Assembly: GCA_003141195.1 (NCBI GenBank) | Contig: PLLC01000045.1 | Coordinates: 1-33,635 of the forward strand | Length of the DNA stretch: 33,635 bases | Reading direction: 5' to 3' | Source of the DNA: Syntrophaceae bacterium | GTDB taxonomy: Bacteria > Desulfobacterota > Syntrophia > Syntrophales > UBA5619 | Shown: one piece after another, positions 16,350 through 25,223 of the stretch | How positions within the stretch are numbered: position 1 is the first letter of the stretch | How the letters are laid out: the number at the start of each line of letters is the position of its first letter | The notes under the pieces: generated by a model | Database searches by the model: none | What the model was told of the DNA's origin: nothing | What the model saw: only the letters and a program-made list of their open reading frames with translations | Program-made: the position numbers and the translations under genes

Positions 16350-18290
16350 ATGAACTACAAACATCTTTTTGAGCCTTACACGCTAAGAGGGGTCACACTT
16401 AAAAATCGTCTCATCAGTGCTCCCTGCGAAAGAAATTATGCAAACACCGATGGTTCGGTTACACAACGGTATATCGACTACGTGGAGGAAAGGGCCAAAG
16501 GCGGTGTCGGCCTGATCAACATAGAGTCGATCTATGTGGACCCTGTGGGTCGAGGACATATACGACAGTTGGGGATCCACAACGACAGAATGATTCCAGG
16601 GCTAAAGCGGATGGTTGGTGCGGCCCATAAGCACGGCGCCATGATCGTGGCCCATCTCTACTCGGCAGGTCGGGAGGCGTCGTCGTACATTACCGGCAGG
16701 CAGCCGATCGCCCCTTCAAGCGTGCCCTGCAAGACCTTGGCGGGTGGGGACATGCCGAGGTCATTAACGCTGGTGGAGATTCAGGACCAGATCGAGATGT
16801 ACGGAGAGGCCGCCCACCGGGCTGTAGAGGCGGGATTCGACGTCATGATGATCCACGGCGCCCACGGTTACATGGTTGGTCAGTTCCTGTCCCTCTTCAG
16901 CAACAAGCGAAGCGATCAATATGGCGGCTCTTTCGAGAACCGTATGCGTTTCCCCCTGGAGGTCCTAGCCAAGATCCGCAGCGTCGTGGGGGACAAGGTG
17001 CCCATCGCCTATCGGATGAGCGGTGAAGAAAAACTGGAAGGCGGACTGGCCATCGAAGATTCGGTCCGGTTCTCGATCGCCTTGGAGCAGGCGGGTATCG
17101 ATCTGATTGATGTTTCCTCCGGGATCTACGAGTCGGTGGGCTGGATTGCCCAGTCGATGGCCTTTCCTCGAGGCTGTCTCGTGGAGGACGGTTGGAAGAT
17201 CAAACAGAATGTGAAGATTCCGGTTTCGATTGTGGGCAGGATCAATCATCCCGATCTGGCCGAGGAGATCCTGGCAGCGGGCAAGGCGGACTTCATTTCG
17301 TTGGGACGGGCGTTACACGCTGATCCCTATTGGCCGATGAAGGCGCTGGAAGGCCGGGTCGACGATATCCGAATCTGTCCGGCCTGCATGAGTTGCTCCG
17401 ACCAGTTGGCGACCAATCTCCCGATCACCTGCGCCATCAATCCGGAGGCTGGGAGGGAGAGCGAATTGAGAATCAAGCCGGCGCCAAAAACCAAGAAAGT
17501 CCTGGTTGTGGGGGCGGGCCCAGCCGGCATGGAAGCGGCGCGGGTGGCCTCTCTGCGCGGACACAAGGTGATCCTGTGCGAGAAGAGCGATCAGATGGGC
17601 GGACAGATCAACTATGCCTCCAGGCCCCATCATAAGAAGGAATTTTTGGGGATCATCAATTATCTTGAAGGCCAGCTGAGAAAATCGGACGTTGAGATCC
17701 GGATGGGGACGGCCGTTACGACTGACTTGATCAAGCGGATCAATCCTGATGCCGTGATCATCGCAACGGGTGCGGAGCCTGCCGTTCCTTTTACCCCGGG
17801 TGCGGACAAAAAACATGTATGCACGGCTATCGATGTGCTTTCCGGGAAAACCATTCTGAGGAAGGGACCGACAGTTCTGATCGGAGCTGGATTGGTGGGG
17901 ATGGAAACCGCACTGTTTCTGGAGGAAGAAGGGATCACGCCGATCATCATCATTGAACCTACGGACAAACTGGGCGGGAATATCGGGTTGCGGACTGGCC
18001 TGTTTGCACGTAATTCCGTAAACAGCAGCCCCAATATCGAGGTCAAGCTCAAGACGACCGTCGAAGAGATCAAGGACGATTCAATCATCATCCAGAAAGA
18101 GGGAAGGTATGACGAACTTCTGGTGAAAAATATCGTGTTGGCCGCGGGGATGAGAAACAACAACGACCTTGCCGAAGAGCTCAAGGCGGCGGGGTTTGCC
18201 GCCGAATTATATCTGGTCGGGGATTGCAATTTCCCCCGCACGATCAAGGAAGCCACTGAAGAAGGGGCAATTGCAGCCCACAAAATATAG
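16350..18290 (+). CDS. FadH-like FMN/FAD/4Fe-4S NADH:flavin oxidoreductase
   Basis: 646 residues, the usual length of 2,4-dienoyl-CoA reductase, 2-enoate reductase and BaiCD-type enzymes. An old-yellow-enzyme TIM barrel (1-340) carries IHGAHGYMVGQFLS with H169 and H172. The Fe-S cluster cysteines are C343, C346, C349 and C361. The C-terminal FAD/NAD part has GAGPAG at 388-393 and a second Rossmann motif GAGLVGMETA. Electrons pass from NADH through FAD and the cluster to FMN, which reduces an activated C=C bond. The start has AAGGAAG seven bases upstream. The chemistry suggests reduction of an unsaturated carbonyl intermediate under anaerobic conditions; the substrate is unknown. Confidence 0.93.
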   Translation: MNYKHLFEPYTLRGVTLKNRLISAPCERNYANTDGSVTQRYIDYVEERAKGGVGLINIESIYVDPVGRGHIRQLGIHNDRMIPGLKRMVGAAHKHGAMIVAHLYSAGREASSYITGRQPIAPSSVPCKTLAGGDMPRSLTLVEIQDQIEMYGEAAHRAVEAGFDVMMIHGAHGYMVGQFLSLFSNKRSDQYGGSFENRMRFPLEVLAKIRSVVGDKVPIAYRMSGEEKLEGGLAIEDSVRFSIALEQAGIDLIDVSSGIYESVGWIAQSMAFPRGCLVEDGWKIKQNVKIPVSIVGRINHPDLAEEILAAGKADFISLGRALHADPYWPMKALEGRVDDIRICPACMSCSDQLATNLPITCAINPEAGRESELRIKPAPKTKKVLVVGAGPAGMEAARVASLRGHKVILCEKSDQMGGQINYASRPHHKKEFLGIINYLEGQLRKSDVEIRMGTAVTTDLIKRINPDAVIIATGAEPAVPFTPGADKKHVCTAIDVLSGKTILRKGPTVLIGAGLVGMETALFLEEEGITPIIIIEPTDKLGGNIGLRTGLFARNSVNSSPNIEVKLKTTVEEIKDDSIIIQKEGRYDELLVKNIVLAAGMRNNNDLAEELKAAGFAAELYLVGDCNFPRTIKEATEEGAIAAHKI

Positions 18291-18453
18291 AAGATGGGAA
18301 TTCTGAATCCTATCAATCGGCATTGTAAAGTGAACAACATTTCCGTTCGAAGAACGTCATATCCCCTCGACCCGGAAATCCTGACCCGATTCCGGAAAAC
18401 CGAACGGCTGATTTCTACCGACTGCACCATCAATATTCAAAGGAGAAAAAGCC

Positions 18454-18570
18454 ATGGCCGATGAACCAGAATTTAAAAGACTTCTATCCCCCTGTGCCCA
18501 TGAATTGTATAAAGCGGAAGAACAGGATGGTAAAAAATGCAGCCAGGGGAACTTCGCCGTTTGTTCTTAA
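18454..18570 (+). CDS. Small 38-residue Cys-containing ORF
   Basis: The ORF MADEPEF...FAVCS is preceded by AAAGGAG with eight bases of spacing, a better ribosome-binding site than many true genes here. It has cysteines at 14, 29 and 37 and no recognised domain. A second overlapping frame (ATG at 18500 to a stop near 18610) ends in FVLNEIGKGGLIAHAI, which looks protein-like, so this may instead be one decayed longer gene with a frameshift. It fills part of a 413-bp gap between the flavoenzyme and the TIM-barrel gene. Function unknown. Confidence 0.4.
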   Translation: MADEPEFKRLLSPCAHELYKAEEQDGKKCSQGNFAVCS

Positions 18571-18703
18571 TGAGATCGGCAAAGGCGGTCTGATCGCCCA
18601 TGCCATTTGAGAAACAAACCGGCTCTTTAGGATAGCGAGATAAAGGGAAACACGCGTGTCGTATAACGATGAGAATTGCCATGCCCAATGAAGGAGGTCG
18701 AAA

Positions 18704-19525
18704 GTGCAGGCATTGAAACTCGGGACCGCTCAATACGCATACATCTTAAACTACACGATGGATTATACGCTCAAGGAACTCAAGGAGCTGGGATTTCGAT
18801 ACATCGAAATCATGACGGCGCCGCCCCATATCTGGCCGCCGGCCTTCGATCAGAATCAGCGGAAGGCCTTGCGCAATCAAATCGAAAACCTCGGCCTGGA
18901 GCTGGTCGCGATCAATCCGACCTATCTGGATCTCAACATGGCCAGCCCCAACCCCGGCATGAGAGAGGAGAGCGTCCGGCAGATCATCGACCAGATTACG
19001 TTGGCCCATGATCTGGGGGCCAAGCTCATCGTGGTAATCATCGGCAAGCGCCATCCGCTGATCGCCTACCCGGTGGAGGTCGTGTGGGATAAATTTGCCA
19101 AAGAGGGGGTCCTGCGATGCGTGGAGCATGCCGAAAAGATGAACGTCATTTTCGGCTTGGAGAACGGTCCCTCCCTGTTTATCGACACGGTGGACAGGAT
19201 ACGCTTTGTGCTCGATCAGGTCCGCAGCAGCCATATGAAGGTCGTCTTTGACGTCGCCAACGCCTCCGTTGTCGAACCCATCGTTCCGGCCTTCGACAAG
19301 ATCAAGGAGGATCTCGTCCACATCCACCTGTCCGATACGGATATGAAGACCTGGACCCATTCGGGTATCGGAGAAGGGAAGATCGATTTTATTTCTATAG
19401 CAGCGAAACTTAGAGGGATCGACTACCAGGGCATTTCGATTCTGGAGACCACGATGCCGAATGAGCCCAGGGTGTCCATTATCGACTCAGTGGAAAAACT
19501 GACCCGTCTGGGATGGCACATCTGA
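18704..19525 (+). CDS. TIM-barrel sugar isomerase/dehydratase (IolE/IolI-like)
   Basis: 273 residues of the xylose-isomerase-like fold. Predicted metal ligands fall on successive strands: E in FGLENGPS, D in VVFDVANA, H in LVHIHLSDTD and E in ISILETTM. The GTG start has a strong AAGGAGG seven bases upstream. It lies only 31 bp before the TPP-dependent enzyme, an arrangement like the iolE-iolD step in inositol breakdown, where a keto-cyclitol is dehydrated before TPP-dependent ring cleavage. Whether this protein is a dehydratase, epimerase or isomerase cannot be told from motifs. It is not a close copy of the other TIM-barrel gene at 12401. Confidence 0.85.
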   Translation: MQALKLGTAQYAYILNYTMDYTLKELKELGFRYIEIMTAPPHIWPPAFDQNQRKALRNQIENLGLELVAINPTYLDLNMASPNPGMREESVRQIIDQITLAHDLGAKLIVVIIGKRHPLIAYPVEVVWDKFAKEGVLRCVEHAEKMNVIFGLENGPSLFIDTVDRIRFVLDQVRSSHMKVVFDVANASVVEPIVPAFDKIKEDLVHIHLSDTDMKTWTHSGIGEGKIDFISIAAKLRGIDYQGISILETTMPNEPRVSIIDSVEKLTRLGWHI

Positions 19526-19556
19526 ACATAAAATTCTTTCAAGGAGGAGATGTACG

Positions 19557-21347
19557 ATGACGAAAATGAGAGGGGCGGATATCATCGCGGAATACTTAAC
19601 CAAAGAAAAGGTCCCGTACCTTTTTGGTCTTTGCGGCCATGGGGATATCGGATTCCTAGATGCCTTCTATGATCGGAAAGACAAGATCAAAACCATATCG
19701 GTCAGACACGAGCAGGCGGCGGGCCATATGGCAGACGCCTATTTCCGGGTGGCCCATAAACCGGTAGCGACGTTTACTTCCTGCGGACCCGGTTCCACCA
19801 ACCTTCCCACGGCCCTGGCCTCGGCGATGATGGATTCTTCAGCCTTCCTGTCCATAACCGGAAATGTTCCCACCTCTCAGTTTGGCAGATCCCCTTTTCA
19901 GGAGACGGGCCGTCATTATCAGGCGGAATTCTTCAATGTGGTTCGTCCGTATGTAAAGAAAAGCTATCAGGTAACCCGTGTGGAGCAGATTCCTCTCATG
20001 GTGAGACAGGCCTTCAAAACGATGATGACCGGCAGGACGGGACCGGTGCATCTCGATGTGCCGTTGAACTGCTTTGCGGAAGAAGCGGATGTGGAGGTTC
20101 CGGAACCCTCCCTCTGGCGGGACGGGATTTCCTCACGCAGTACAGGGGGCTCGGAACTTATGGAAAGGGCTATGGAGCTGCTGTTGGGGACGGACAAGCC
20201 CTGCATCATTGCCGGGCATGGGGCCGTCCTTTCAGAAGCCGCCCCCGAACTCATCAAGCTGGCGGAGCTGCTCAATATTCCTGTGGCGACGACGGCGAAC
20301 GGCAAAGGCGTCATCCCTGCAGACCATCAGCTCAGCCTGGGGCCGGTCGGGAGAAACGGAAGCTATATGGCCAATGAATCCTGCCGGTCCTGTGATGTCC
20401 TGCTGGCCCTCGGGGTGAAGTTCGATGATCGGCAAAGCAGCTCCTGGATTCCCGGCTACACCTTCAACATCCCACCGACGAAGCTCATTCACGTCGAGAT
20501 CGATTCTGATGAGATGGCCAGGAATTATCCACCCACAATAGGGATCCTGGGTGACGCAAAGACATTCCTGAAGGAGCTGCTGACCAAGCTGGAAAACCGC
20601 AAGATCAAGTTCGATGCCAAACGGAATGCGGAATGGCTCGGCAGCATCAGCGAATGGAGGAAAGGTTGGGAGTCTTTCAACCAACCCCAGTATATCTCCG
20701 ACGCTGTTCCCATCCAGCCGGAGAGACTTGTCAAGGACATTCGGGCGATCATGCCAAGGGACGGCATCCTCCTTGCGGACGTGGGCGAGCACCACAACTG
20801 GTTACTCCAGTTCTACGATGTCTACCAGCCCGGTGGGATGCTTCAGTCCTGGGGATTCGCCTCGATGGGTTTCGGCATTTGCGGCGTGCTGGGGGCCAAG
20901 CTGGCGGCTCCCGACAAGGTTTGCGTTTCCGTCTGCGGAGATGGGGGCTTCATGATGACGCCTCATATCCTCTGCACGGCGGTGGAATATGACATCCCAG
21001 CCGTCTGGATCATCTGGAACAACTACGGCTTTAATGTGATCCGTCATCAGGCAAACGGAGCGTGGCCCAAACGCGAGATTGCGACAAGCTTCCGGTGCGA
21101 AAAAACAGGTGAGCTGTTCAATCCCGATTTTGCGTCCCTGGCTGTTGCCTGCGGTGCCAAGGGTGCACGGGTTGAAAAACCGGGCGACTTCAAGGGCATC
21201 TTTGAGGAGGCCATCAGGTCAAACAGACCTTTCGTTATCGATGTGGCCGTCAACCGGCAGGTATTCGCCCCCTCCACGGGGACTTGGGTTCTGCCACCCT
21301 TTGGCTATGCGGAACCCTCGTATGGCAAACGAAATCTGAGAAAATAG
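19557..21347 (+). CDS. Thiamine-diphosphate-dependent C-C lyase or carboligase
   Basis: 596 residues with the three-domain order of the acetolactate synthase superfamily. The catalytic glutamate E52 in VRHEQAAGHMADAY activates TPP; GDGGF near 461 and the NN pair about 25 residues later bind Mg-diphosphate. RTGPVHLDVP marks the end of the first domain. Relatives include acetolactate synthase, IolD, cyclohexane-1,2-dione hydrolase and sulfoacetaldehyde acetyltransferase, and I cannot choose between them by eye. GGAGG precedes the start. The tandem with a TIM-barrel gene and an upstream CoA-acylating aldehyde dehydrogenase suggests cleavage of a 2-keto or 1,2-dione compound to an aldehyde or acid. 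Confidence 0.88.
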   Translation: MTKMRGADIIAEYLTKEKVPYLFGLCGHGDIGFLDAFYDRKDKIKTISVRHEQAAGHMADAYFRVAHKPVATFTSCGPGSTNLPTALASAMMDSSAFLSITGNVPTSQFGRSPFQETGRHYQAEFFNVVRPYVKKSYQVTRVEQIPLMVRQAFKTMMTGRTGPVHLDVPLNCFAEEADVEVPEPSLWRDGISSRSTGGSELMERAMELLLGTDKPCIIAGHGAVLSEAAPELIKLAELLNIPVATTANGKGVIPADHQLSLGPVGRNGSYMANESCRSCDVLLALGVKFDDRQSSSWIPGYTFNIPPTKLIHVEIDSDEMARNYPPTIGILGDAKTFLKELLTKLENRKIKFDAKRNAEWLGSISEWRKGWESFNQPQYISDAVPIQPERLVKDIRAIMPRDGILLADVGEHHNWLLQFYDVYQPGGMLQSWGFASMGFGICGVLGAKLAAPDKVCVSVCGDGGFMMTPHILCTAVEYDIPAVWIIWNNYGFNVIRHQANGAWPKREIATSFRCEKTGELFNPDFASLAVACGAKGARVEKPGDFKGIFEEAIRSNRPFVIDVAVNRQVFAPSTGTWVLPPFGYAEPSYGKRNLRK

Positions 21348-21381
21348 CGTAGGACGGTTTAACGAAGCATGGTATAAGTCC

Positions 21382-21420
21382 GACTACTCAAGCCGCCTCG
21401 CCAGGGCGGCTTGAGTAGTC
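21382..21420. other. Perfect 16-bp-arm palindrome without T-tract
   Basis: GACTACTCAAGCCGCC and its exact complement flank a seven-base loop, 35 bp after the TPP gene stop. The RNA stem would be very stable, but only ACATAGGG follows, so it is not a canonical intrinsic terminator. It may stabilise the upstream mRNA, work with Rho, or be a protein-binding or repeat-family site. Confidence 0.75.
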
Positions 21421-21621
21421 ACATAGGGAACAAGAAGACCCTTTTAAAATCCGATAGAACTCCATCCTCAGTGAAAAATGCAACGCATCAGTAATTATGA
21501 AAGTGACAATTGAAAGCTTGATACATCATTTCTGAGGAAGATTATGATAATTCCTCTGGGTAATGAAATTCACTTGGTGAACAGAACAAGCCATCACTTC
21601 GATATCAGCGGGGGTTAGAAT
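21421..21621. promoter_or_regulatory. Leader of the liv operon with dyad GAGGAA-N11-TTCCTC
   Basis: This gap upstream of livH has no gene. TTGATA near 21519 and TATGAT near 21543 are spaced 19 bases, a suboptimal promoter. GAGGAA (21534-21539) and TTCCTC (21551-21556) flank the putative -10 box, a layout that would suit a repressor operator. Both are weak calls. Confidence 0.3.
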
Positions 21622-22500
21622 ATGGATCTTTCGATTTTCATTCAAACAGTCACATCTGGAGTGCTCCTGGGTGGTCTGTATGGCTTGATTGCCCTGGGAA
21701 TGACGCTGATCTTCGGCGTCATGAGAATTATCAACTTGGCCCACGGCGAATTTCTGATGATCGGGATGTACGTCAGTTACATCCTCTTTACAAAATTTGG
21801 GGTGGATCCTTACGTCTCCATTGTCGTAAGTGTCCCTCTGTTATTTGTCATCGGCATTGCGATTCAGCGTTTCCTCCTGATGCCCCTCATCAAGGCCAAG
21901 GCCCCGGGGGAAAATCAGATCCTGATGACCGCCGGAATCGGGCTTGTCTTGACGAACGCCGCCCTGCTGATTTTTTCACCAAACTATTTCACCGTATTGA
22001 CCACCTACTCGAACGCAACCGCCAGTATCGGGAAAATATCGGTCAGCCTTCCGCTGCTCTGGGATTTTCTCATTTGCTTCGGCATCACCGGGATCCTCTA
22101 CCTCTTCATCATGAAGACCGATACGGGCTGCTCGATTCGGGCCGTAGCACAGAACATTGATTCCGCGCGTCTCATGGGGATCAACATCGACAGGATCATG
22201 ATCATCACCTTCGGCGTCGGGGCCGCCTTGGTCGGCGCGGCGGGGACGCTCCTCATGCCCATCTTCTACGTATTCCCGGCGATCGGAGAACTCTTTACCC
22301 TCAAGGCCTTCATCGTCACGGTCCTCGGGGGAATGGGAAGCGCTCTCGGCGCCCTGGTCGGCGGCGTGACACTGGGTGTGGTCGAGCAGATGGGAGCCAC
22401 CTATATCTCCATGGCGTTGAAGGATGCGCTCGGGTTTGTCATCTTCGTGTTGGTATTGATCTTCAGACCGTCCGGGCTGGTCGGTAAGTCGAGATTTTAG
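21622..22500 (+). CDS. livH: Branched-chain amino acid-type ABC permease LivH
   Basis: 292 residues with about eight hydrophobic segments. Family signatures GLYGLIALGMTLIFGVMRIINLAHG near the N-terminus (about 18-42) and the conserved coupling region RAVAQNIDSARLMGIN are clear. It is the first gene of livHMGF, with livM 17 bp after. Liv-type importers also carry aromatic acids, amides and short carboxylates, so the name does not fix the substrate. Confidence 0.94.
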   Translation: MDLSIFIQTVTSGVLLGGLYGLIALGMTLIFGVMRIINLAHGEFLMIGMYVSYILFTKFGVDPYVSIVVSVPLLFVIGIAIQRFLLMPLIKAKAPGENQILMTAGIGLVLTNAALLIFSPNYFTVLTTYSNATASIGKISVSLPLLWDFLICFGITGILYLFIMKTDTGCSIRAVAQNIDSARLMGINIDRIMIITFGVGAALVGAAGTLLMPIFYVFPAIGELFTLKAFIVTVLGGMGSALGALVGGVTLGVVEQMGATYISMALKDALGFVIFVLVLIFRPSGLVGKSRF

Positions 22501-22517
22501 AGGCAATAAGGTCTGCT

Positions 22518-23468
22518 ATGACAAAATGGAACGACATACTGAAAAACCGTCATTTACCTGCGGTGTTGCTTGCTTTGATTGCCCTGGTCTTGCCGCTCGT
22601 GCTCCGAAATGAGTATTACCTCCATCTGGCCATACTCATCTTGCTCTGGACGGCCCTGGGCGCGAGTTGGAATCTGCTGGGCGGATATACGGGACAGGTC
22701 TCCTTCGGTCACAGCGTCTTCTTCGGAATGGGCGCCTACGTCTCGTTGCTCCTCCATACTAAGCTGGGGGTTTCCCTCTGGATGGGCCTCCTCTACGCCG
22801 GGATCGCCGCCTCGCTCATTGCCATCCCGATCGGCTGGATCTGTTTTCGGTTGCGAGGCCCTTACTTTTCTCTCTCGATCCTGGCCTTTTCCGAGGTCCT
22901 GCGGCTCATCGTCCTGCACTGGAAAGAGGTGACCGAAGGTGCCGTGGGGATCCTCCTGATCAATTCGATCGTTGATTCAAAGGTCAGCTTCTACTATCTC
23001 ATGCTGATTGTGACCGCGATCATTCTGCTTGTCGTCAACTTCGTCGTCAAACGAAAGCTGGGCTTCTATTTCATCGCCATCCGCGACGATGAAGAAGCGG
23101 CAGAGGCATTGGGCATCTATACGACCCGCTATAAGATTTACTCCCTCATGATCAGCGCCTTTTTCACGGGGGTGATGGGCAGTCTGTTTGCCAACTACAC
23201 CTCCTATATCGATCCCTACATTGTCTTTTCCGTCGGCGACGTCGCGATCGCGATGGTGCTTGTTGTTGTCCTGGGCGGGATCGGAACTTTCTGGGGTCCG
23301 CTGGTCGGGGCCATCTGCGTCGTCATGGTCAATGAAGGATCCCGGCTCATGTTTGCCAATGCCAGTGTTCTCATCTACGGTGCGCTGGTCGTCATCGTCA
23401 TCCTGTTTTTGCCCAAGGGAGTCGTGGGGAGTCTGAAACAATACACCGGCAAGTGGTTTCATGCATAA
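22518..23468 (+). CDS. livM: Branched-chain amino acid-type ABC permease LivM
   Basis: 316 residues, eight to ten hydrophobic segments. The conserved LGASWNLLGGYTGQVSFGH region lies near 50-68 and the EAA-like coupling segment RDDEEAAEALGI near 192-203. It pairs with LivH as the second half of the channel. AAGG precedes the ATG. The LivG ATG at 23461 would overlap it, but a better-spaced LivG start lies 16 bp after the stop. Confidence 0.94.
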   Translation: MTKWNDILKNRHLPAVLLALIALVLPLVLRNEYYLHLAILILLWTALGASWNLLGGYTGQVSFGHSVFFGMGAYVSLLLHTKLGVSLWMGLLYAGIAASLIAIPIGWICFRLRGPYFSLSILAFSEVLRLIVLHWKEVTEGAVGILLINSIVDSKVSFYYLMLIVTAIILLVVNFVVKRKLGFYFIAIRDDEEAAEALGIYTTRYKIYSLMISAFFTGVMGSLFANYTSYIDPYIVFSVGDVAIAMVLVVVLGGIGTFWGPLVGAICVVMVNEGSRLMFANASVLIYGALVVIVILFLPKGVVGSLKQYTGKWFHA

Positions 23469-23484
23469 AGGGGGGATTCAGTCG

Positions 23485-24207
23485 ATGCTGCTCGAAGTGA
23501 ATGGATTGACCAAAGCTTTTGCAGGCCTTGTGGCGGTGAACGAAGTGGATTTCACCGTTCAGAAGGGGGAGATCCTGGGATTGATCGGGCCCAACGGCGC
23601 CGGTAAGACGACGATTTTCCATCTGCTGACAGGTTACTACACGCCGACGGCCGGGACGGTCCTTTTCAATGGAAAAGACATGACCCGTGTGACGCCGCCC
23701 GCTGCTTGCCGTCTCGGTCTGACGCGGACCTTCCAGATCGTCAAACCGCTAGTGCAGTTGACGGTCCTGGAAAACGTCATGGTGGGCGCCTTCGCCAAGA
23801 TCGGGAACGCCAAAAAGGCAAAAGAACTTGCCCTGGAGATTCTCGAATTTACCGGTCAGCTCGCCTGCAAGGACATGTTGGCGGGGAACCTCACCCTGGG
23901 AATGCGCAAGCGTTTGGAGGTCTCCCGGGCCTTGGCGACGCAACCGGAGCTGCTACTCCTTGATGAGACCATGGCCGGTTTGAATTCCAAAGAGATTGCC
24001 GATGCCGTGAAGCTGATCATGAAGATCAGAGAGAGGGGAATTACCCTGGTGGTGATCGAGCATGTGATGAAGGCGATCATGTCGATCTCCGACCGCATCG
24101 TCGTCATTAACTATGGCAAGAAGATTATGGAAGGATGCCCGGATGCTGTCTGCAACGATCAGCAGGTCATACAGGCCTATTTAGGAGCAGATTATGCTAA
24201 GCGTTAA
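23485..24207 (+). CDS. livG: ABC transporter ATPase LivG
   Basis: 240 residues from the start at 23485 (MLLEVNGLTK), chosen because AGGGGGG lies nine bases upstream; a start at 23461 adds eight residues. Walker A GPNGAGKTT, Walker B LLLLDETMAGL and the H-loop VIEHVM are intact. The signature loop reads LTLGMRKRLEVSRAL rather than LSGGQ, in line with the variation seen in the LivG group. It hydrolyses ATP with LivF. The end overlaps livF by 14 bases. Confidence 0.94.
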   Translation: MLLEVNGLTKAFAGLVAVNEVDFTVQKGEILGLIGPNGAGKTTIFHLLTGYYTPTAGTVLFNGKDMTRVTPPAACRLGLTRTFQIVKPLVQLTVLENVMVGAFAKIGNAKKAKELALEILEFTGQLACKDMLAGNLTLGMRKRLEVSRALATQPELLLLDETMAGLNSKEIADAVKLIMKIRERGITLVVIEHVMKAIMSISDRIVVINYGKKIMEGCPDAVCNDQQVIQAYLGADYAKR

Positions 24208-24898
24208 GTGTCTCAATGTGTTTTATGGGGATGCCCAAGCCTTGTGGGATGTCTCCTTTGAAGTGCCTGAAAAGAAACTCGTCACCATTATTGGTTCCAA
24301 TGGCGCCGGTAAATCGACCCTCCTGAAGGCCATTTCCAACCTTCTGGTGTCCCGTTCCGGGGAGATTCAGATCCAGGGCCACGTGACCACGGGCTTGGCT
24401 GCCCACCACGTTGCAGAGCTGGGCGTGGCCCACGTCCCCGAAGGCCGCCAGCTCTTCCCGTTGATGACTGTGATGGAGAATCTCCGGATCGGTTCGGTCC
24501 TGCCGGAGGCGAAGGCGAAGAGGGAGGAAACCCTCCGCGAGGTTTTCGACCTGTTTCCGGTTCTTGGGGAGAGGCAATCCCAGATGGCCAACACCTTGAG
24601 CGGCGGCGAACAGCAGATGCTCGCCATCGGCAGAGGGTTGATGTTGAGGCCGAAGCTTCTTCTTCTGGACGAGCCTTCTCTGGGCTTGGCGCCCATGCTG
24701 GTGAGCCAGATTTTCGAGGTCATCAAGGAGATCAACTCCCGGGGGATCACTGTTTTATTGGTGGAACAGAATGTCCAGCGCTCCCTGGAGATGGCGGACG
24801 AAGGCTTCGTTCTCGAGAACGGTCGTATTACCATGAGCGGTTCGGGCCAGGAACTGCTGGTGAATGAGCATATCAAAACTGCATACCTCGGCTTGTAG
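24194..24898 (+). CDS. livF: ABC transporter ATPase LivF
   Basis: 234 residues. Walker A GSNGAGKST, canonical signature LSGGEQQMLAIGRGL, Walker B LLLLDEPSLGLAP and the H-switch-region LLVEQNV are present, as usual for LivF. AGGAG precedes the start, inside livG, so the two ATPases are coupled in translation. An IS3 scar begins about ten bases after its stop and separates it from the binding-protein gene. Confidence 0.95.
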   Translation: MLSVKCLNVFYGDAQALWDVSFEVPEKKLVTIIGSNGAGKSTLLKAISNLLVSRSGEIQIQGHVTTGLAAHHVAELGVAHVPEGRQLFPLMTVMENLRIGSVLPEAKAKREETLREVFDLFPVLGERQSQMANTLSGGEQQMLAIGRGLMLRPKLLLLDEPSLGLAPMLVSQIFEVIKEINSRGITVLLVEQNVQRSLEMADEGFVLENGRITMSGSGQELLVNEHIKTAYLGL

Positions 24899-24907
24899 AA
24901 CATCGGG

Positions 24908-25100
24908 GTGTGAGATATTCTACTCTATGAAAGAAGCCCAGGTGCTCATTGAGCAGTGGCGGCTGGAATACAACACGTTCAGGCCGCACAGCTCATTGAA
25001 GTATCGCCCCCCGGCACCGGAGGACTGGCTGCACTGAAAGACATAAAAAAAAGGAGGAAACTCTAACTCTGAATGTGGTACATATTTCGGGGGCAGGCCA
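24908..25100 (+). mobile_element. IS3-family right-end remnant with transposase tail
   Basis: The frame EIFYSMKEAQVLIEQW up to a stop at 25035-25037 ends LKYRPPAPEDW, the characteristic C-terminus of IS3-family OrfB (DDE integrase, with the RPHSSL motif). About 60 bases later GGGGGCAGGCCA at 25089-25100 looks like the IS3 right inverted repeat. The remaining element, including the catalytic core and left end, is absent. The junction is within about ten bases of the livF stop, so insertion plus deletion removed only spacer DNA. No open frame here is likely to be functional. Confidence 0.85.
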
Positions 25101-25223
25101 GTGTTGCGAAACTTTAACATGGAATACAGAAAGGAGGCGTATCGTCAAGTTCCGTGGCAAGAGCATGTAAAATCGAAAACTTCTGAGTGTTATTTTTTAA
25201 CTGAAAAACATAGGAGGGGAGAT

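Noticed and set aside
25101-25223. N-terminal extension of the Liv binding protein
   Set aside because: It starts at the edge of IS-derived sequence and would put 41 polar residues before a good signal peptide; the start at 25224 has a strong ribosome-binding site.
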